A stretch of 64,000 nucleotides of DNA, from the NCBI RefSeq assembly GCF_018129085.1, contig NZ_JAAGBB010000016.1:83678-147677 (forward strand), given 5' to 3'. Under the pieces are notes generated by a model. It was not told the origin of the DNA, searched no databases, and saw only the letters and a program-made list of their open reading frames with translations. Below, one piece after another: positions 18,051 to 26,108 of this stretch (position 1 is its first letter; each line of letters opens with the position of its first letter). A program made the translations under genes and the position numbers. This stretch comes from Plastoroseomonas hellenica. GTDB lineage: Bacteria > Pseudomonadota > Alphaproteobacteria > Acetobacterales > Acetobacteraceae.

Positions 18051-18779
18051 ATGCCTGTCCCCATCACCTTCCGCGAATTCTGCGGCATCGCGAAGATCAC
18101 TTATGCCCCCGCGGTCACCGCGGCCGCCGGCGGCTTCGCGCGCTACACGCCGATGGACCGCCGGCTGTCCGGCTTCCAGGGTGCCATCTACCGCCGGCCG
18201 GCTGAGGGCGGGCTCGAATGGGTGGTCGGCATCGCCGGCACCCAGCCGACCGACGGCATGGGTGCCGACGTGGTGGCCGATGCCGGCTTCGGCGGCAGCA
18301 CCGGCGGCGTCATCGCGGGCATCCTGCTCGGCCCGCTCGGTAGCGTGCTCTCCACCGCCGGCGCGGTGTTGCTGGAGCGGCAATGCCATGCCGCCGGCGA
18401 GCTGATCACCGCGGCGCGCGGCGCCATGGGGCGGAGCGACCGCCTCTATGTCACCGGCCATTCGCTCGGCGGCGGCATCTGCCAGATCGTGGCCTCCCGC
18501 TTCGGCGTGCCGGCGGTCTGCTTCAATCCGCCCTCGGTGACCGCCGTCGCGGGGGTCGAATCGGCCTATCTGCGCACCAAACCCGCCATCGTCTCTCTGC
18601 AGGTCCGGAACGATCCGATCAACGAAACCGGCCGGATCGGCCGCTGGCTCGGCAAGATCGTACCGCTGCCGACCGCCCGCAGCGGCGGCGACGCGCATTC
18701 CATCGATCTCACCTATGGCGAGCTTGGGCCGGCAGGGCCCTTCACGGCCATTGGCGCGCGCGATCCGTTCAGCTTCTGA
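18051..18779 (+). CDS. Lipase family (class 3-like) alpha/beta hydrolase
   Basis: This 242-residue protein contains the lipase nucleophile elbow GHSLGGG at about residues 139-145, preceded by a strand ending YVTGHS and followed by CFNPPS, as in class 3 lipases. The segment VVGIAGTQPTDG resembles the oxyanion-loop region before the active serine. Candidate acid and base residues lie in RNDPIN and DAHSIDLTYG. No signal peptide is evident, but two Gly-rich hydrophobic stretches (about residues 80-105) precede the elbow and may contact membranes. An AATATATAT stretch about 30 nt upstream of the start is a plausible -10 region. The substrate is unknown. Confidence 0.8.
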   Translation: MPVPITFREFCGIAKITYAPAVTAAAGGFARYTPMDRRLSGFQGAIYRRPAEGGLEWVVGIAGTQPTDGMGADVVADAGFGGSTGGVIAGILLGPLGSVLSTAGAVLLERQCHAAGELITAARGAMGRSDRLYVTGHSLGGGICQIVASRFGVPAVCFNPPSVTAVAGVESAYLRTKPAIVSLQVRNDPINETGRIGRWLGKIVPLPTARSGGDAHSIDLTYGELGPAGPFTAIGARDPFSF

Positions 18780-18787
18780 CAGCAAAG

Positions 18788-18820
18788 GGGCGCCGCACGA
18801 AAGCGTGGCGCCTCTTTTCT
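18788..18820 (+). terminator. Rho-independent terminator after the lipase gene
   Basis: A GC-rich stem built from GGCGCC/GGCGCC plus ACG/CGT, with a small bulge and an AAAG-type loop, is followed by TCTTTTCT, the classical intrinsic terminator layout. It starts 9 nt after the lipase stop. The next 140 nt are unusually AT-rich for this genome and probably hold the promoter of the following gene. Confidence 0.75.
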
Positions 18821-18991
18821 ATTACTGGTTGAATTAGTTAATCAGAAATATCCACGCTATAAGCTTGTTGTTGCAACGCGAAGACACATATGCATACAAA
18901 GGATTCCAAGACCACCATCCCTCAGGAATTTCCTTAAGGACAGGAGGCAGACCGAGGAAAGCCGCGCACAAGCCCTGAAAGGAGGGGCACG

Positions 18992-19771
18992 ATGCGTCGC
19001 CTGTTGTCCCGGAGCTTGGCTCCGTCCCTATCGCGCCGAAATCTTTTGGGCGCCGCCCTCGCCGCCCCCGCGCTGCTGAAGACACACCGCGCCGCCGCCC
19101 TGGAGCCGGTCGATGTGGAGTTGGTGCTGGCCGTCGATGTTAGCCGCTCCGTCGATGCCCAGGAACAGGCGCTGCAGTTCGCCGGCTACGCCGCCGCCTT
19201 CCGCGATCCGCGCCTCGCCCAGGGCATCGCCGGCGGGCCGGTCGGTTCCATCGCCGTCTGCCTTTTCACCTGGTCGGATTGGGATATCCAGAACCTGCTG
19301 GTGCCCTGGACCCGCATCGATGGGCCTGCGAGCGCGGCGGGCTTCGCCGCCGCCGTCGATGCGGCGCCCCGCGAGACCTTCCTCTACACCTCAATCTCCG
19401 GCGCCATCGACTATGCCTCCCGCCTGTTCGGGCAGCGCTACGAGGGCACCCGCCAAGTCGTCGACATCTCGGGCGACGGCGTGAACAACTCCGGCCGGTC
19501 ACTGGCGGAGACGCGGCAAACGGCGCTCGATCGTGGCATCGTGCTGAACGGGCTGGCGGTGCTCGATCGCGACCCCTCACCCAACGCCGCGCTCGCCGGC
19601 CTGCCGCCGCTCGACGAATACTACCGCGACGAGGTGATCGGCGGCCCCGGCTCCTTCCTGATGGTGGCTGAGGGCTTCGAGGCCTTCGAGACCGCGGTGC
19701 GCCGCAAGATCATTCGCGAGATCGCGCTGGCCCCGCCGCCGGGACCGCTGGTGGAACGCGCCTACGCCTGA
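18992..19771 (+). CDS. DUF1194 (von Willebrand A-like) exported protein
   Basis: The 259-residue protein begins with a twin-arginine-like leader (SRRNLLGAALAAPALL) ending near AAA, so export by Tat or Sec is likely. The mature part opens with VELVLAVDVSRSVD, a DxSxS metal-ion-dependent adhesion site typical of von Willebrand A folds, and includes the second MIDAS-type segment VVDISGDGVNNSG. These are diagnostic for DUF1194, a family without assigned function. The start ATG follows GGAGGGGCACG, a strong ribosome-binding site. It stands alone between the lipase and the epoxide-hydrolase-like gene. Confidence 0.88.
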   Translation: MRRLLSRSLAPSLSRRNLLGAALAAPALLKTHRAAALEPVDVELVLAVDVSRSVDAQEQALQFAGYAAAFRDPRLAQGIAGGPVGSIAVCLFTWSDWDIQNLLVPWTRIDGPASAAGFAAAVDAAPRETFLYTSISGAIDYASRLFGQRYEGTRQVVDISGDGVNNSGRSLAETRQTALDRGIVLNGLAVLDRDPSPNAALAGLPPLDEYYRDEVIGGPGSFLMVAEGFEAFETAVRRKIIREIALAPPPGPLVERAYA

Positions 19772-19901
19772 CGGCGGCGGCCCTTCGCCGACATTGCCAA
19801 GCTCAGCCCCTGCCCGGACACTGGCCTTGCATCGGGCCGGCTGAGCGGGGCGCTGCCGATGCGCTGTCCTGTGCCATCCCTCCCCGCCCGAGGATCCGAG
19901 G

Positions 19902-20765
19902 ATGGAGCATCTCGAATTGCGGGCGAACGGCGCCCGGTTCCATGTCGCCCGCACAGGCCGCGGCAAGCCTCTCTTGCTGCTGCATGGCTGGCCCGAATTC
20001 TGGCTGACCTGGGAGCCGGTGATGACGCGGCTCGCGGACCGCTTCCAGCTCATCGTGCCGGACCTGCGCGGCTTCGGTGACAGCGACAAGCCGGCCGGTC
20101 CCTTCGGCGCGGCCGAGCACGCGGCAGACCTGCTGGCGCTCCTCGGTGCGCTCGGCATCGAGCGCGCCGGCATCGTCGGCCATGATGTCGGCGGCGCCAT
20201 CATGCAGCCGCTTGCCCGCCGCGCGCCCGATCGCGTCGCCGGACTGTTCTTCTTCGACTTCGTCCACCCCGGCATCGGCCCGCGCATGGCGCATCCCGAT
20301 CGCCTCAACGAGATCTGGTACCAGTCCTTCCACCAGATGCAGATGGCCCCGGCCCTGGTCGGCGCCACGCGGGAGAGCGCCTCGGCCTACTTCGCGCATT
20401 TCCTCCGCCACTGGGCGCATCGGAAGGATGCCTTCGACGATGTGCTGGACGCCTTCGTCGACAACTTCCTGAAGCCCGGTAACCTCGCCGGCGGCTTCGC
20501 CTATTACCGCGCCGCGCATGCCGGGCGGATCGCCATGATGAAGGGCGAGGCGCCTGCCCTGCCGCCGATCGCGGCGCCGACCTGCGTGCGCTGGGCGGAG
20601 CATGATCCGCTCTTCCCCTATGCCTGGACCGATCGGCTCGGGGAGACCTTCTCCAACTTGGATCTCGCACCCTTCCCCGGCGTCGGCCATTTCCCGCACC
20701 GCGAGGATCCGGACCGCGCGGCGGCCGAGATCGCGGGGTTCTTCGAGCACCTTGGTTGGCGGTGA
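19902..20765 (+). CDS. Alpha/beta hydrolase, epoxide hydrolase/dehalogenase-like
   Basis: The 287-residue protein has the HGWPEFWLTW oxyanion loop and the nucleophile elbow GHDVGG with Asp95, which makes it an Asp-nucleophile hydrolase rather than a serine esterase. The other catalytic residues are Asp235 (EHDPLFP) and His263 (GVGHFPHRE). Asp-nucleophile enzymes with HGWPEFW are mostly epoxide hydrolases or haloacid/haloalkane dehalogenases; which one cannot be decided by eye. No signal peptide is seen, so it is cytoplasmic. The start ATG follows GAGGATCCGAGG. It converges on the TctC gene that follows. Confidence 0.85.
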   Translation: MEHLELRANGARFHVARTGRGKPLLLLHGWPEFWLTWEPVMTRLADRFQLIVPDLRGFGDSDKPAGPFGAAEHAADLLALLGALGIERAGIVGHDVGGAIMQPLARRAPDRVAGLFFFDFVHPGIGPRMAHPDRLNEIWYQSFHQMQMAPALVGATRESASAYFAHFLRHWAHRKDAFDDVLDAFVDNFLKPGNLAGGFAYYRAAHAGRIAMMKGEAPALPPIAAPTCVRWAEHDPLFPYAWTDRLGETFSNLDLAPFPGVGHFPHREDPDRAAAEIAGFFEHLGWR

Positions 20766-20803
20766 GCATGCGCTGACGCATGAGGTGAGCGGACGCCAAG
20801 ATC

Positions 20804-21757
20804 TCACGGGCTGAGGTCGATTCCGCGCAGCAGTTCCGACTTCTCGGCGACGTCCCGGGCCAGGCGCCGTGCGAAGGCGTCGGCGCCGGTGTAGTAGGCC
20901 TCCGGCTGCAGGGCGCGGCGGGCGGCGGCCCGATACACCTCATCCACCGCGACGACGGCACAGGCTTCTTCCAGCACCGCCAGGCGCTCTGGCGGCGTCG
21001 CGGCAGGCGCCATCAGCCCGCCGAAACTGGTGGGGGCGACGTCGAAGCCCTGCTCCATGGCGGTCGGAACCTCCGGAAAGGCTGGATTGCGGGCCGTGTC
21101 GAAAACCGCCAGCAACCGCATGTCGGTACGGCCCGACGCCGAACCGAGGACGATCGTCGCCAGATCCAGGCGACCGCCGAGGACGTCCGTCATGACCGCG
21201 ACATCGCCGCGATAGGGCACATGGGTCATGTCCACCCCGGCAGCCCGCGCCCATTGCAGGATCGCGAGATGCGGGATGGAGGCGATGCCAAGCGATCCGT
21301 AGGTGATGCTGCCGGGCGCGGCCCTGGCCGCGGCGACGAGGTCCGCCAAGGATCGGAGAGGGGAATCCCGGCGCACGGCCAGAGCCTGGGCATTGGCGAA
21401 CATCTGGCAGACCGGGCGGAGGGAGTTGGACTGCACGCCGGAATTCGGCTGCGTCACCGGCAGCACGGAGAGTACCAGGGCCGGCACGAAGGCCAGAGTA
21501 TAGCCGTCCGGCGCTGAGCGGGCGACGGCGGCGGTGCCGACTGCCCCGGCCGCGCCGTCACGGTTCACCACGACCACGGGCTGACCGAGCCGCTGCTGCA
21601 GGCCCGTGGCCATCGCGCGCGCCATCAGGTCCGTGGAACCGCCGGCAGGATAGGGGTTGATCACCTGGATGGGGCGGGAGGGATAGGCCTCCTGCGCCCT
21701 CGCCTGGCCGAACGCGGCCAGGCAGAACGCGGCGGCGAAAATCCGTCGTGCGATCAT
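20804..21757 (-). CDS. Tripartite tricarboxylate transporter substrate-binding protein (TctC/Bug)
   Basis: This is a 317-residue periplasmic solute-binding protein of the Bug family. The signal peptide MIARRIFAAAFCLAAFGQARAQ is followed by the family opening YPSRPIQVINPYPAGGSTD and the mid-protein block APDGYTLAF. Later landmarks are GSITYGSLGIASIPHL and HVPYRGDVAVMTDVLGG. Such proteins bind carboxylates or other small organics for TctAB transporters, but no TctA or TctB is in the window. The ATG at 21757 is chosen because it starts the signal peptide. It is the last gene of the GntR-FAH remnant-dioxygenase operon, which suggests an aromatic or related carboxylate ligand; that is inference. 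Confidence 0.9.
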   Translation of the reverse strand: MIARRIFAAAFCLAAFGQARAQEAYPSRPIQVINPYPAGGSTDLMARAMATGLQQRLGQPVVVVNRDGAAGAVGTAAVARSAPDGYTLAFVPALVLSVLPVTQPNSGVQSNSLRPVCQMFANAQALAVRRDSPLRSLADLVAAARAAPGSITYGSLGIASIPHLAILQWARAAGVDMTHVPYRGDVAVMTDVLGGRLDLATIVLGSASGRTDMRLLAVFDTARNPAFPEVPTAMEQGFDVAPTSFGGLMAPAATPPERLAVLEEACAVVAVDEVYRAAARRALQPEAYYTGADAFARRLARDVAEKSELLRGIDLSP

Positions 21758-21804
21758 GCGATGCTTCTTCCCTGGGGCGTCCCGGTTCTCCGGGATCGGA
21801 CGGT

Positions 21805-22791
21805 CTATTCGCAGGTGATGACGGCGTCGGCCCAGGCGCAGCCGCTGCTGGGCCAAGGCCCCGGATTGGGATCGGGTGCACGGATACCGCGGGCCGCGGC
21901 GTCCATGGCCAAGGCGCGCATCCGGGCGCGCGCCTCCTCCGGCATGTGGAAGCGTTCATGTCCCCAGAGGCTCGGACCGTCACGCGTCTCATGCGGCGTC
22001 CAGGTCGCGGGGTCGATGGTGCGTGCGCCCCAGCCGACCTCGACGAAGAAGCCCGAAGGCGTGTTGGCGTAGAAGGAGGTCATGTGGTCGTTGGTGTGAC
22101 GGCCGAGGCCATAGGCCAGCCGGCCTTCCTCCATCCGCGCGATGTCATGGCCTTGGCCGACATCATCAAGGCTTCCCAGTTCCACCATGAAATGGTGCAG
22201 CCCGGTGCGGCCGGAGCCCACCATCGCGAAGGAATGGTGCCGTCCGTTCACGTGGAAGAAGTAGAGGGGGTAAGGCGTGCGGGACCAATCCGTCACGCCG
22301 AAGCCGAGCAGGTCCCGATAGAAGGGAACCAGCGCATCGGCATCGGCCACGTGCAGCACCGCATGTCCCATGCCGAGCGGCCCGGTGCGGAACCCGGTGA
22401 TGGGGCGGCCGGGAATGAAAGGCCTGTCCGCCGTGACGGCACCGTGGAAGGCCTCCAGCATCGTTCCCTGCGGATCCCGGAAGCTGATGAGATCGGCGAC
22501 CTGGCGTTCCTCCGCGATCCCGCGGGGAGCGCGGGCAACGCGCGTTCCAGCGGCCTCCAGGCGGGCGGCCAAATCGTCGAGACCGGTGGCGTCCGGGACC
22601 TCCCAGCCAATGGTTGCAGGCCCGGCGCTGTCCGACACGATCAGGCGCTGCTGTCGGTCATCCATGCGAAAGGCCCGCAGGCCTCCGCCGCGGTCCACAC
22701 GTTGCATGCCTAGCAGGCCGGTAGCGAAGCCGTCCCAAGCGTCCAGCCGATCGGAGCCGATCACCATGTAGCCGAGGGCTATGATCGCCAT
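21805..22791 (-). CDS. Extradiol ring-cleavage dioxygenase (BphC-type, VOC superfamily)
   Basis: The 328-residue protein has two vicinal-oxygen-chelate modules. The Fe(II) ligands of BphC-like meta-cleavage enzymes are all recognisable: His143 (MGHAVLHV), His200 (GLHHFMVEL) and Glu251 (FFVEVGWG). Second-shell residues around His186 and the NDHMTSFY stretch (His236, Tyr241) are also kept, so it should be active. It likely opens a catechol-type ring next to its hydroxyls. Its start lies 2 nt after the FAH remnant stop, and a TctC gene follows after 47 nt; all are downstream of a GntR regulator. The true substrate is unknown. Confidence 0.88.
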   Translation of the reverse strand: MAIIALGYMVIGSDRLDAWDGFATGLLGMQRVDRGGGLRAFRMDDRQQRLIVSDSAGPATIGWEVPDATGLDDLAARLEAAGTRVARAPRGIAEERQVADLISFRDPQGTMLEAFHGAVTADRPFIPGRPITGFRTGPLGMGHAVLHVADADALVPFYRDLLGFGVTDWSRTPYPLYFFHVNGRHHSFAMVGSGRTGLHHFMVELGSLDDVGQGHDIARMEEGRLAYGLGRHTNDHMTSFYANTPSGFFVEVGWGARTIDPATWTPHETRDGPSLWGHERFHMPEEARARMRALAMDAAARGIRAPDPNPGPWPSSGCAWADAVITCE

Positions 22792-22793
22792 CG

Positions 22794-22949
22794 CTAGTCC
22801 TCCCCGGCGACGGGATTGCGGAGGATGCCGATGCCGGAGATCTCGACCTCCGCCACATCGCCGGGCTTCATGAAAAGCGTCGGGGTGTGCTTCATCCCGA
22901 CGGCGCCGAATCCCGTGCCGCCAGCCATCTCGAACGATACCAATTTCAT
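22794..22949 (-). pseudogene. Collapsed remnant of a fumarylacetoacetate hydrolase (FAH) family gene
   Basis: The 51-codon frame starts like an FAH-family protein (MKLVSFE...GAV) and then jumps directly to the typical FAH C-terminal end (FMKPGDVAEVEISGIGILRNPV). Normal members are about 280 residues, so about 230 residues, including the metal-binding catalytic core, are missing through an in-frame internal deletion. It cannot be catalytic. It keeps its operon position between the GntR regulator and the dioxygenase and may still help translation of the dioxygenase, whose ATG lies just after this stop. An intact FAH enzyme would be the natural step after ring cleavage. Confidence 0.75.
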
Positions 22950-22995
22950 GAGGCCTTCCCTCCGCTCCTGATCGTGCCGCCGCGAAGGGTGAGCA

Positions 22996-23760
22996 TCAGG
23001 GGGCGCCCTTCCCCTCGAATTGGCCTGCTTCCGGCTCGAGGGCGTCATCCATCACCGCGAGCGCCAGGGTCATCGTCGCCTCGTAGTGGTCGGTCAGGGC
23101 CGCCACCGCGGCGTCGGCATCGCGGGCCAGCACGGCCGCCGCGATGCAGCGATGTTCCCCGGCGACGTCACGGGAATCATCCGGCTGGGCCGGCACGGAC
23201 AGGCGCCTATACCGCTCGCTCTGGGAGAAGAGGGTGCTGCGGAAGCGCAGCAACCATTCGGAAGCGCAGGCGGATAGCAGGGCGAGATGGAAGCGGTCAT
23301 GCTCGACCGCCCAGGCCTCGTTCGGTAGCAGGCGATCCTCGCCCCGGCGACGCGGGATGGCGCAGAGTCGTTCCAAGGCGACGCGGATATCGTCCTCCCA
23401 CCGCTTGCCGCCGCGCTCGATGGCGCGGCGCAGCGCCAGCCCCTCGATCTCGATCCGCGTGCGGGTGACGTCACGAAGGTCGTCCAGGCTGACCGGGCTG
23501 GCGCGGAACCCCTTCTGGTCCTCCATCCGGACAAGGCCATCCGCGGCGAGGCGGGAGAGAGCCTCACGCACCGCCGAAAGGCTGACGGCGAACATGCCGG
23601 CGATCTCGGCCGGGCGCAGCTTGTCGCCGGGGCTGATACGACAGCTCAGGATATCGGCGCGAAGCCGCTGGAAGACAGCGGAGGTGATGGACCGGACCGG
23701 AGCTGCATCGCTTTGCCCTGACGTTTCCCAGCCATGCGCGGTCAGAGGATTGATGGCCAT
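22996..23760 (-). CDS. GntR family transcriptional regulator (FadR/FCD type)
   Basis: The 254-residue protein has an N-terminal winged helix-turn-helix of the GntR family (VFQRLRADILSCRISPGDKLRPAEIAG..., then SAVREALSRLAADGLV). A helical FCD ligand-binding domain follows, with probable metal/ligand histidines in EHDRFHLALL, EHRCIAAAV and LTDHYEATM. FCD regulators usually sense a carboxylate from the pathway they control. It heads the leftward run with the FAH remnant, the extradiol dioxygenase and TctC, so it probably regulates that operon and itself. It may also control the divergent amidohydrolase gene through the A/T-tract palindrome between them. Confidence 0.92.
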   Translation of the reverse strand: MAINPLTAHGWETSGQSDAAPVRSITSAVFQRLRADILSCRISPGDKLRPAEIAGMFAVSLSAVREALSRLAADGLVRMEDQKGFRASPVSLDDLRDVTRTRIEIEGLALRRAIERGGKRWEDDIRVALERLCAIPRRRGEDRLLPNEAWAVEHDRFHLALLSACASEWLLRFRSTLFSQSERYRRLSVPAQPDDSRDVAGEHRCIAAAVLARDADAAVAALTDHYEATMTLALAVMDDALEPEAGQFEGKGAP

Positions 23761-23795
23761 GCGGGGAGCCTACCCATCCGGCCGGCCGGCACAAC

Positions 23796-23820
23796 ATAAA
23801 AATCGATTATCGTTTTTAAG
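23796..23820. promoter_or_regulatory. Candidate GntR operator in the divergent promoter region
   Basis: A CGAT-T-ATCG palindrome flanked by an A-tract on the left and a T-tract on the right lies midway between the divergent gntR and amidohydrolase starts. It stands out as AT-rich in a GC-rich background. Its position and symmetry fit an operator, but it does not clearly match the known FCD-family consensus. Confidence 0.4.
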
Positions 23821-23895
23821 TCGGGAGCCTTCCGGCACCAAGTCGACGAGCACGACCGGCGGCGTAGGATGCTTTGCCGCCAGGGGGAGCACCGC

Positions 23896-24945
23896 ATGAG
23901 CACGCCGACGCAAAACCACTACCTTCCCGTCCGCGACGCCTGGCTGGCCTCGCGGCAGGAGGAGATCCTCGATCCCGCGCAGCCGATCATCGATCCGCAT
24001 CACCACCTCTGGGACCGGCAGGGCTGGCGCTACCTGCTTGACGACATGCTCGCCGATATCCGCACCGGCCATGACGTGCGCGCGACGGTGCTGGTGCAGG
24101 CCCGCGCCATGCACCGCGCCGATGGGCCGGAGGCGCTGCGCCCGGTCGGCGAGACGGAATTCGCCAATGGCGTCGCCGCCATGTGTGCCAGCGGCATCTA
24201 TGGCCCGGTGCGCGTCTGCGCCGGCATCGTCGGCTTCGCCGATCTCAGGCTCGGCGCTGCGGTGCGGCCGGTGCTGGAGGCGCATGTCACCGCCGGCGGC
24301 GGCGCTGAGGGGCGCTTCCGTGGCATCCGCCACATCGCGACCTGGGACCCTGATCCGGCGCTGCTCAACCCCGCCTATACGCCGGCCGAGGACATGCTGG
24401 CGAGCGACGCCTTCCGCGCCGGCTTCGCGGAGTTGACGGCGCTCGGCCTCTCCTTCGACGCCTGGCTCTATTTCCACCAGATCCCGCGCCTGACGGCGCT
24501 GGCGCGCGCCTTCCCGACGACGCCGATCGTGCTCAACCACTGCGGCGGCGTGCTGGGCATCGGGCGCTATGCAGGGCGGCGCGAGGAGGTCTTCACCGAA
24601 TGGTCGAAGGCGATGCGCGATCTCGCCGCCTGCCCGAACGTGATGGTGAAGCTCGGCGGCCTCGGCATGCGGCTGCCGGGCTTCGGCTTCGAGGACGGCG
24701 CGACGGCACCCTCCTCCGTGATGCTGGCCGAGGCGTGGCAGCCCTGGATGGAAAGCATCATCGCGATCTTCGGCACCGCGCGCTGCATGTTCGAAAGCAA
24801 CTTCCCGGTCGACAAGGGCGGCTACGGCTACGCCGTCGGCTGGAACGCCTTCAAGCGCCTCGCTGCCGGTGCCAGCGCGGAGGAGAAGGCGGACCTGTTC
24901 TGGCGCAGCGCGGCGCGCTTCTATCGCCTGCCGGATCTGGCCTGA
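23896..24945 (+). CDS. Amidohydrolase family protein (amidohydrolase 2)
   Basis: The 349-residue protein contains the metal-binding start IIDPHHHLWDRQ of the amidohydrolase-2 family, the mid-strand RFRGIRHIATWDPDP, the His-containing PIVLNHCGG, and the C-terminal catalytic Asp/Asn region MFESNFPVDKGG. These enzymes are lactonases, decarboxylases or hydrolases acting on small cyclic or aromatic acids. The ATG at 23896 has GGGGGAGC as ribosome-binding site; an earlier ATG at 23869 is less likely. It diverges from the gntR operon and ends next to the convergent enolase-superfamily gene, whose stop follows immediately. Confidence 0.88.
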   Translation: MSTPTQNHYLPVRDAWLASRQEEILDPAQPIIDPHHHLWDRQGWRYLLDDMLADIRTGHDVRATVLVQARAMHRADGPEALRPVGETEFANGVAAMCASGIYGPVRVCAGIVGFADLRLGAAVRPVLEAHVTAGGGAEGRFRGIRHIATWDPDPALLNPAYTPAEDMLASDAFRAGFAELTALGLSFDAWLYFHQIPRLTALARAFPTTPIVLNHCGGVLGIGRYAGRREEVFTEWSKAMRDLAACPNVMVKLGGLGMRLPGFGFEDGATAPSSVMLAEAWQPWMESIIAIFGTARCMFESNFPVDKGGYGYAVGWNAFKRLAAGASAEEKADLFWRSAARFYRLPDLA

Positions 24946-26019
24946 TCAGAGCACCGGCTCGAGCCCGAGCCCCGGGCCCTCCGGCACCGCGACGAACCCG
25001 TCCCGTACGGCAAGCGCGTCGCCATAGGGCGGCGCGTCGAGATCGGCGAAATAGACCTCGAGCGGTTCCTCCTGCTCCATGGCCGCGAGGACGTGCAACG
25101 TCGCGAGCAGGCCGGGCCCGAAATAGGGGGAGTGCGGCACCACCGCGACGCCCGCCGCCTTCGCCAGCGCCGCGACCTCCAGCATCGCGGACACGCCGCC
25201 ATGCTTGGTAATGCTGGGCTGCGCCACATCGACGGCGCCTTCGGCGAACAGGCGCTGGAAATCGATCGGGCCGCCCAGGTTTTCACCGGCGGCAATGCCG
25301 CAGCCCGCTGCTGCGCGTACCCGGGCGATGGCAGCGAAATCCCCGGGCGGCCAGGTGGGTTCCTCGACCCAGCGGATGTTCATACCGGCGACCGCGCAGC
25401 AGAAGCCGATCGCCTCCTCCGCGCTGTTCCAGGCGCAGTTGATGTCGAGCATCAGCGGCACCTCCGGCGGTGCCGCGTCGCGCGCCGCGCGGATGCAGGC
25501 GAGATCCACCTCGTGCAGCTTGATGCGGCGATAGCCGCGGCTGACAGCCGCGGCCGTGTTATCAGCGACATCCTCAGCGGCGCCGTAGCGCAGCAGGCTC
25601 GCATAAGCCGGCACCCGCTTGCGCGCGGCATGGCCAAGCAGCGCATGCAGCGGCTTGCCGGCGCGCCGGCCCGCGATGTCCCAGAGTGCGATATCGATCG
25701 CGGAGAGGCCGAAGGTGACCGGCCCGTTGCGCCCGAAATTGTGGAAGCGCCGCTGCAGCATGCGCCCGAGCCCCGCGATATCCCGTGAATCCTGGCCGAT
25801 GCAGGCGGGGCCGATCAGCCGGTCCACCGCATCCTGCGTGGTCTCCGCGAGGGTGAAGCCGAAGCCCTCCCCCCAGCCATGCACGCCGTCCTCGCACTCC
25901 ACCCGCACCAGCAAGGTGTCCATGCTGCGCAGATGCAGGTTGCCGCCGACGCCGCCGGTGCTGGCGCCATAGGTGAAGGCGCTGCGGTGCAGATGGGTCT
26001 CGACCCCGGTGATCTTCAC
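24946..26019 (-). CDS. Mandelate racemase/muconate lactonizing enzyme family protein (enolase superfamily)
   Basis: The 357-residue protein has the enolase-superfamily capping domain (VKITGVETHLHRSAFTYG...) and a barrel with metal-ligand motifs MLDINCAWN (Asp), WVEEP (Glu) and AAGENLGG (Glu). The catalytic Lys motif reads RIKLHEVD, with a K-x-H pattern rather than the K-x-K of mandelate racemase, so the chemistry may be a dehydration of an acid sugar; this is inference. The start is taken as GTG 26019, preceded by AGCGAGGAC; in-frame ATGs at 26052 and 26082 would add unlikely leaders. It diverges from a TctC gene, suggesting uptake plus conversion of the same acid. Confidence 0.82.
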   Translation of the reverse strand: MKITGVETHLHRSAFTYGASTGGVGGNLHLRSMDTLLVRVECEDGVHGWGEGFGFTLAETTQDAVDRLIGPACIGQDSRDIAGLGRMLQRRFHNFGRNGPVTFGLSAIDIALWDIAGRRAGKPLHALLGHAARKRVPAYASLLRYGAAEDVADNTAAAVSRGYRRIKLHEVDLACIRAARDAAPPEVPLMLDINCAWNSAEEAIGFCCAVAGMNIRWVEEPTWPPGDFAAIARVRAAAGCGIAAGENLGGPIDFQRLFAEGAVDVAQPSITKHGGVSAMLEVAALAKAAGVAVVPHSPYFGPGLLATLHVLAAMEQEEPLEVYFADLDAPPYGDALAVRDGFVAVPEGPGLGLEPVL

Positions 26020-26108
26020 GCGTCCGTCCTCGCTTCCCGCTTCCGCCGGCATGGTTGATAGTGTCACCCATTGCCGGGCCATAGAAGCCGCCGCGGAGGA
26101 AGACGATC

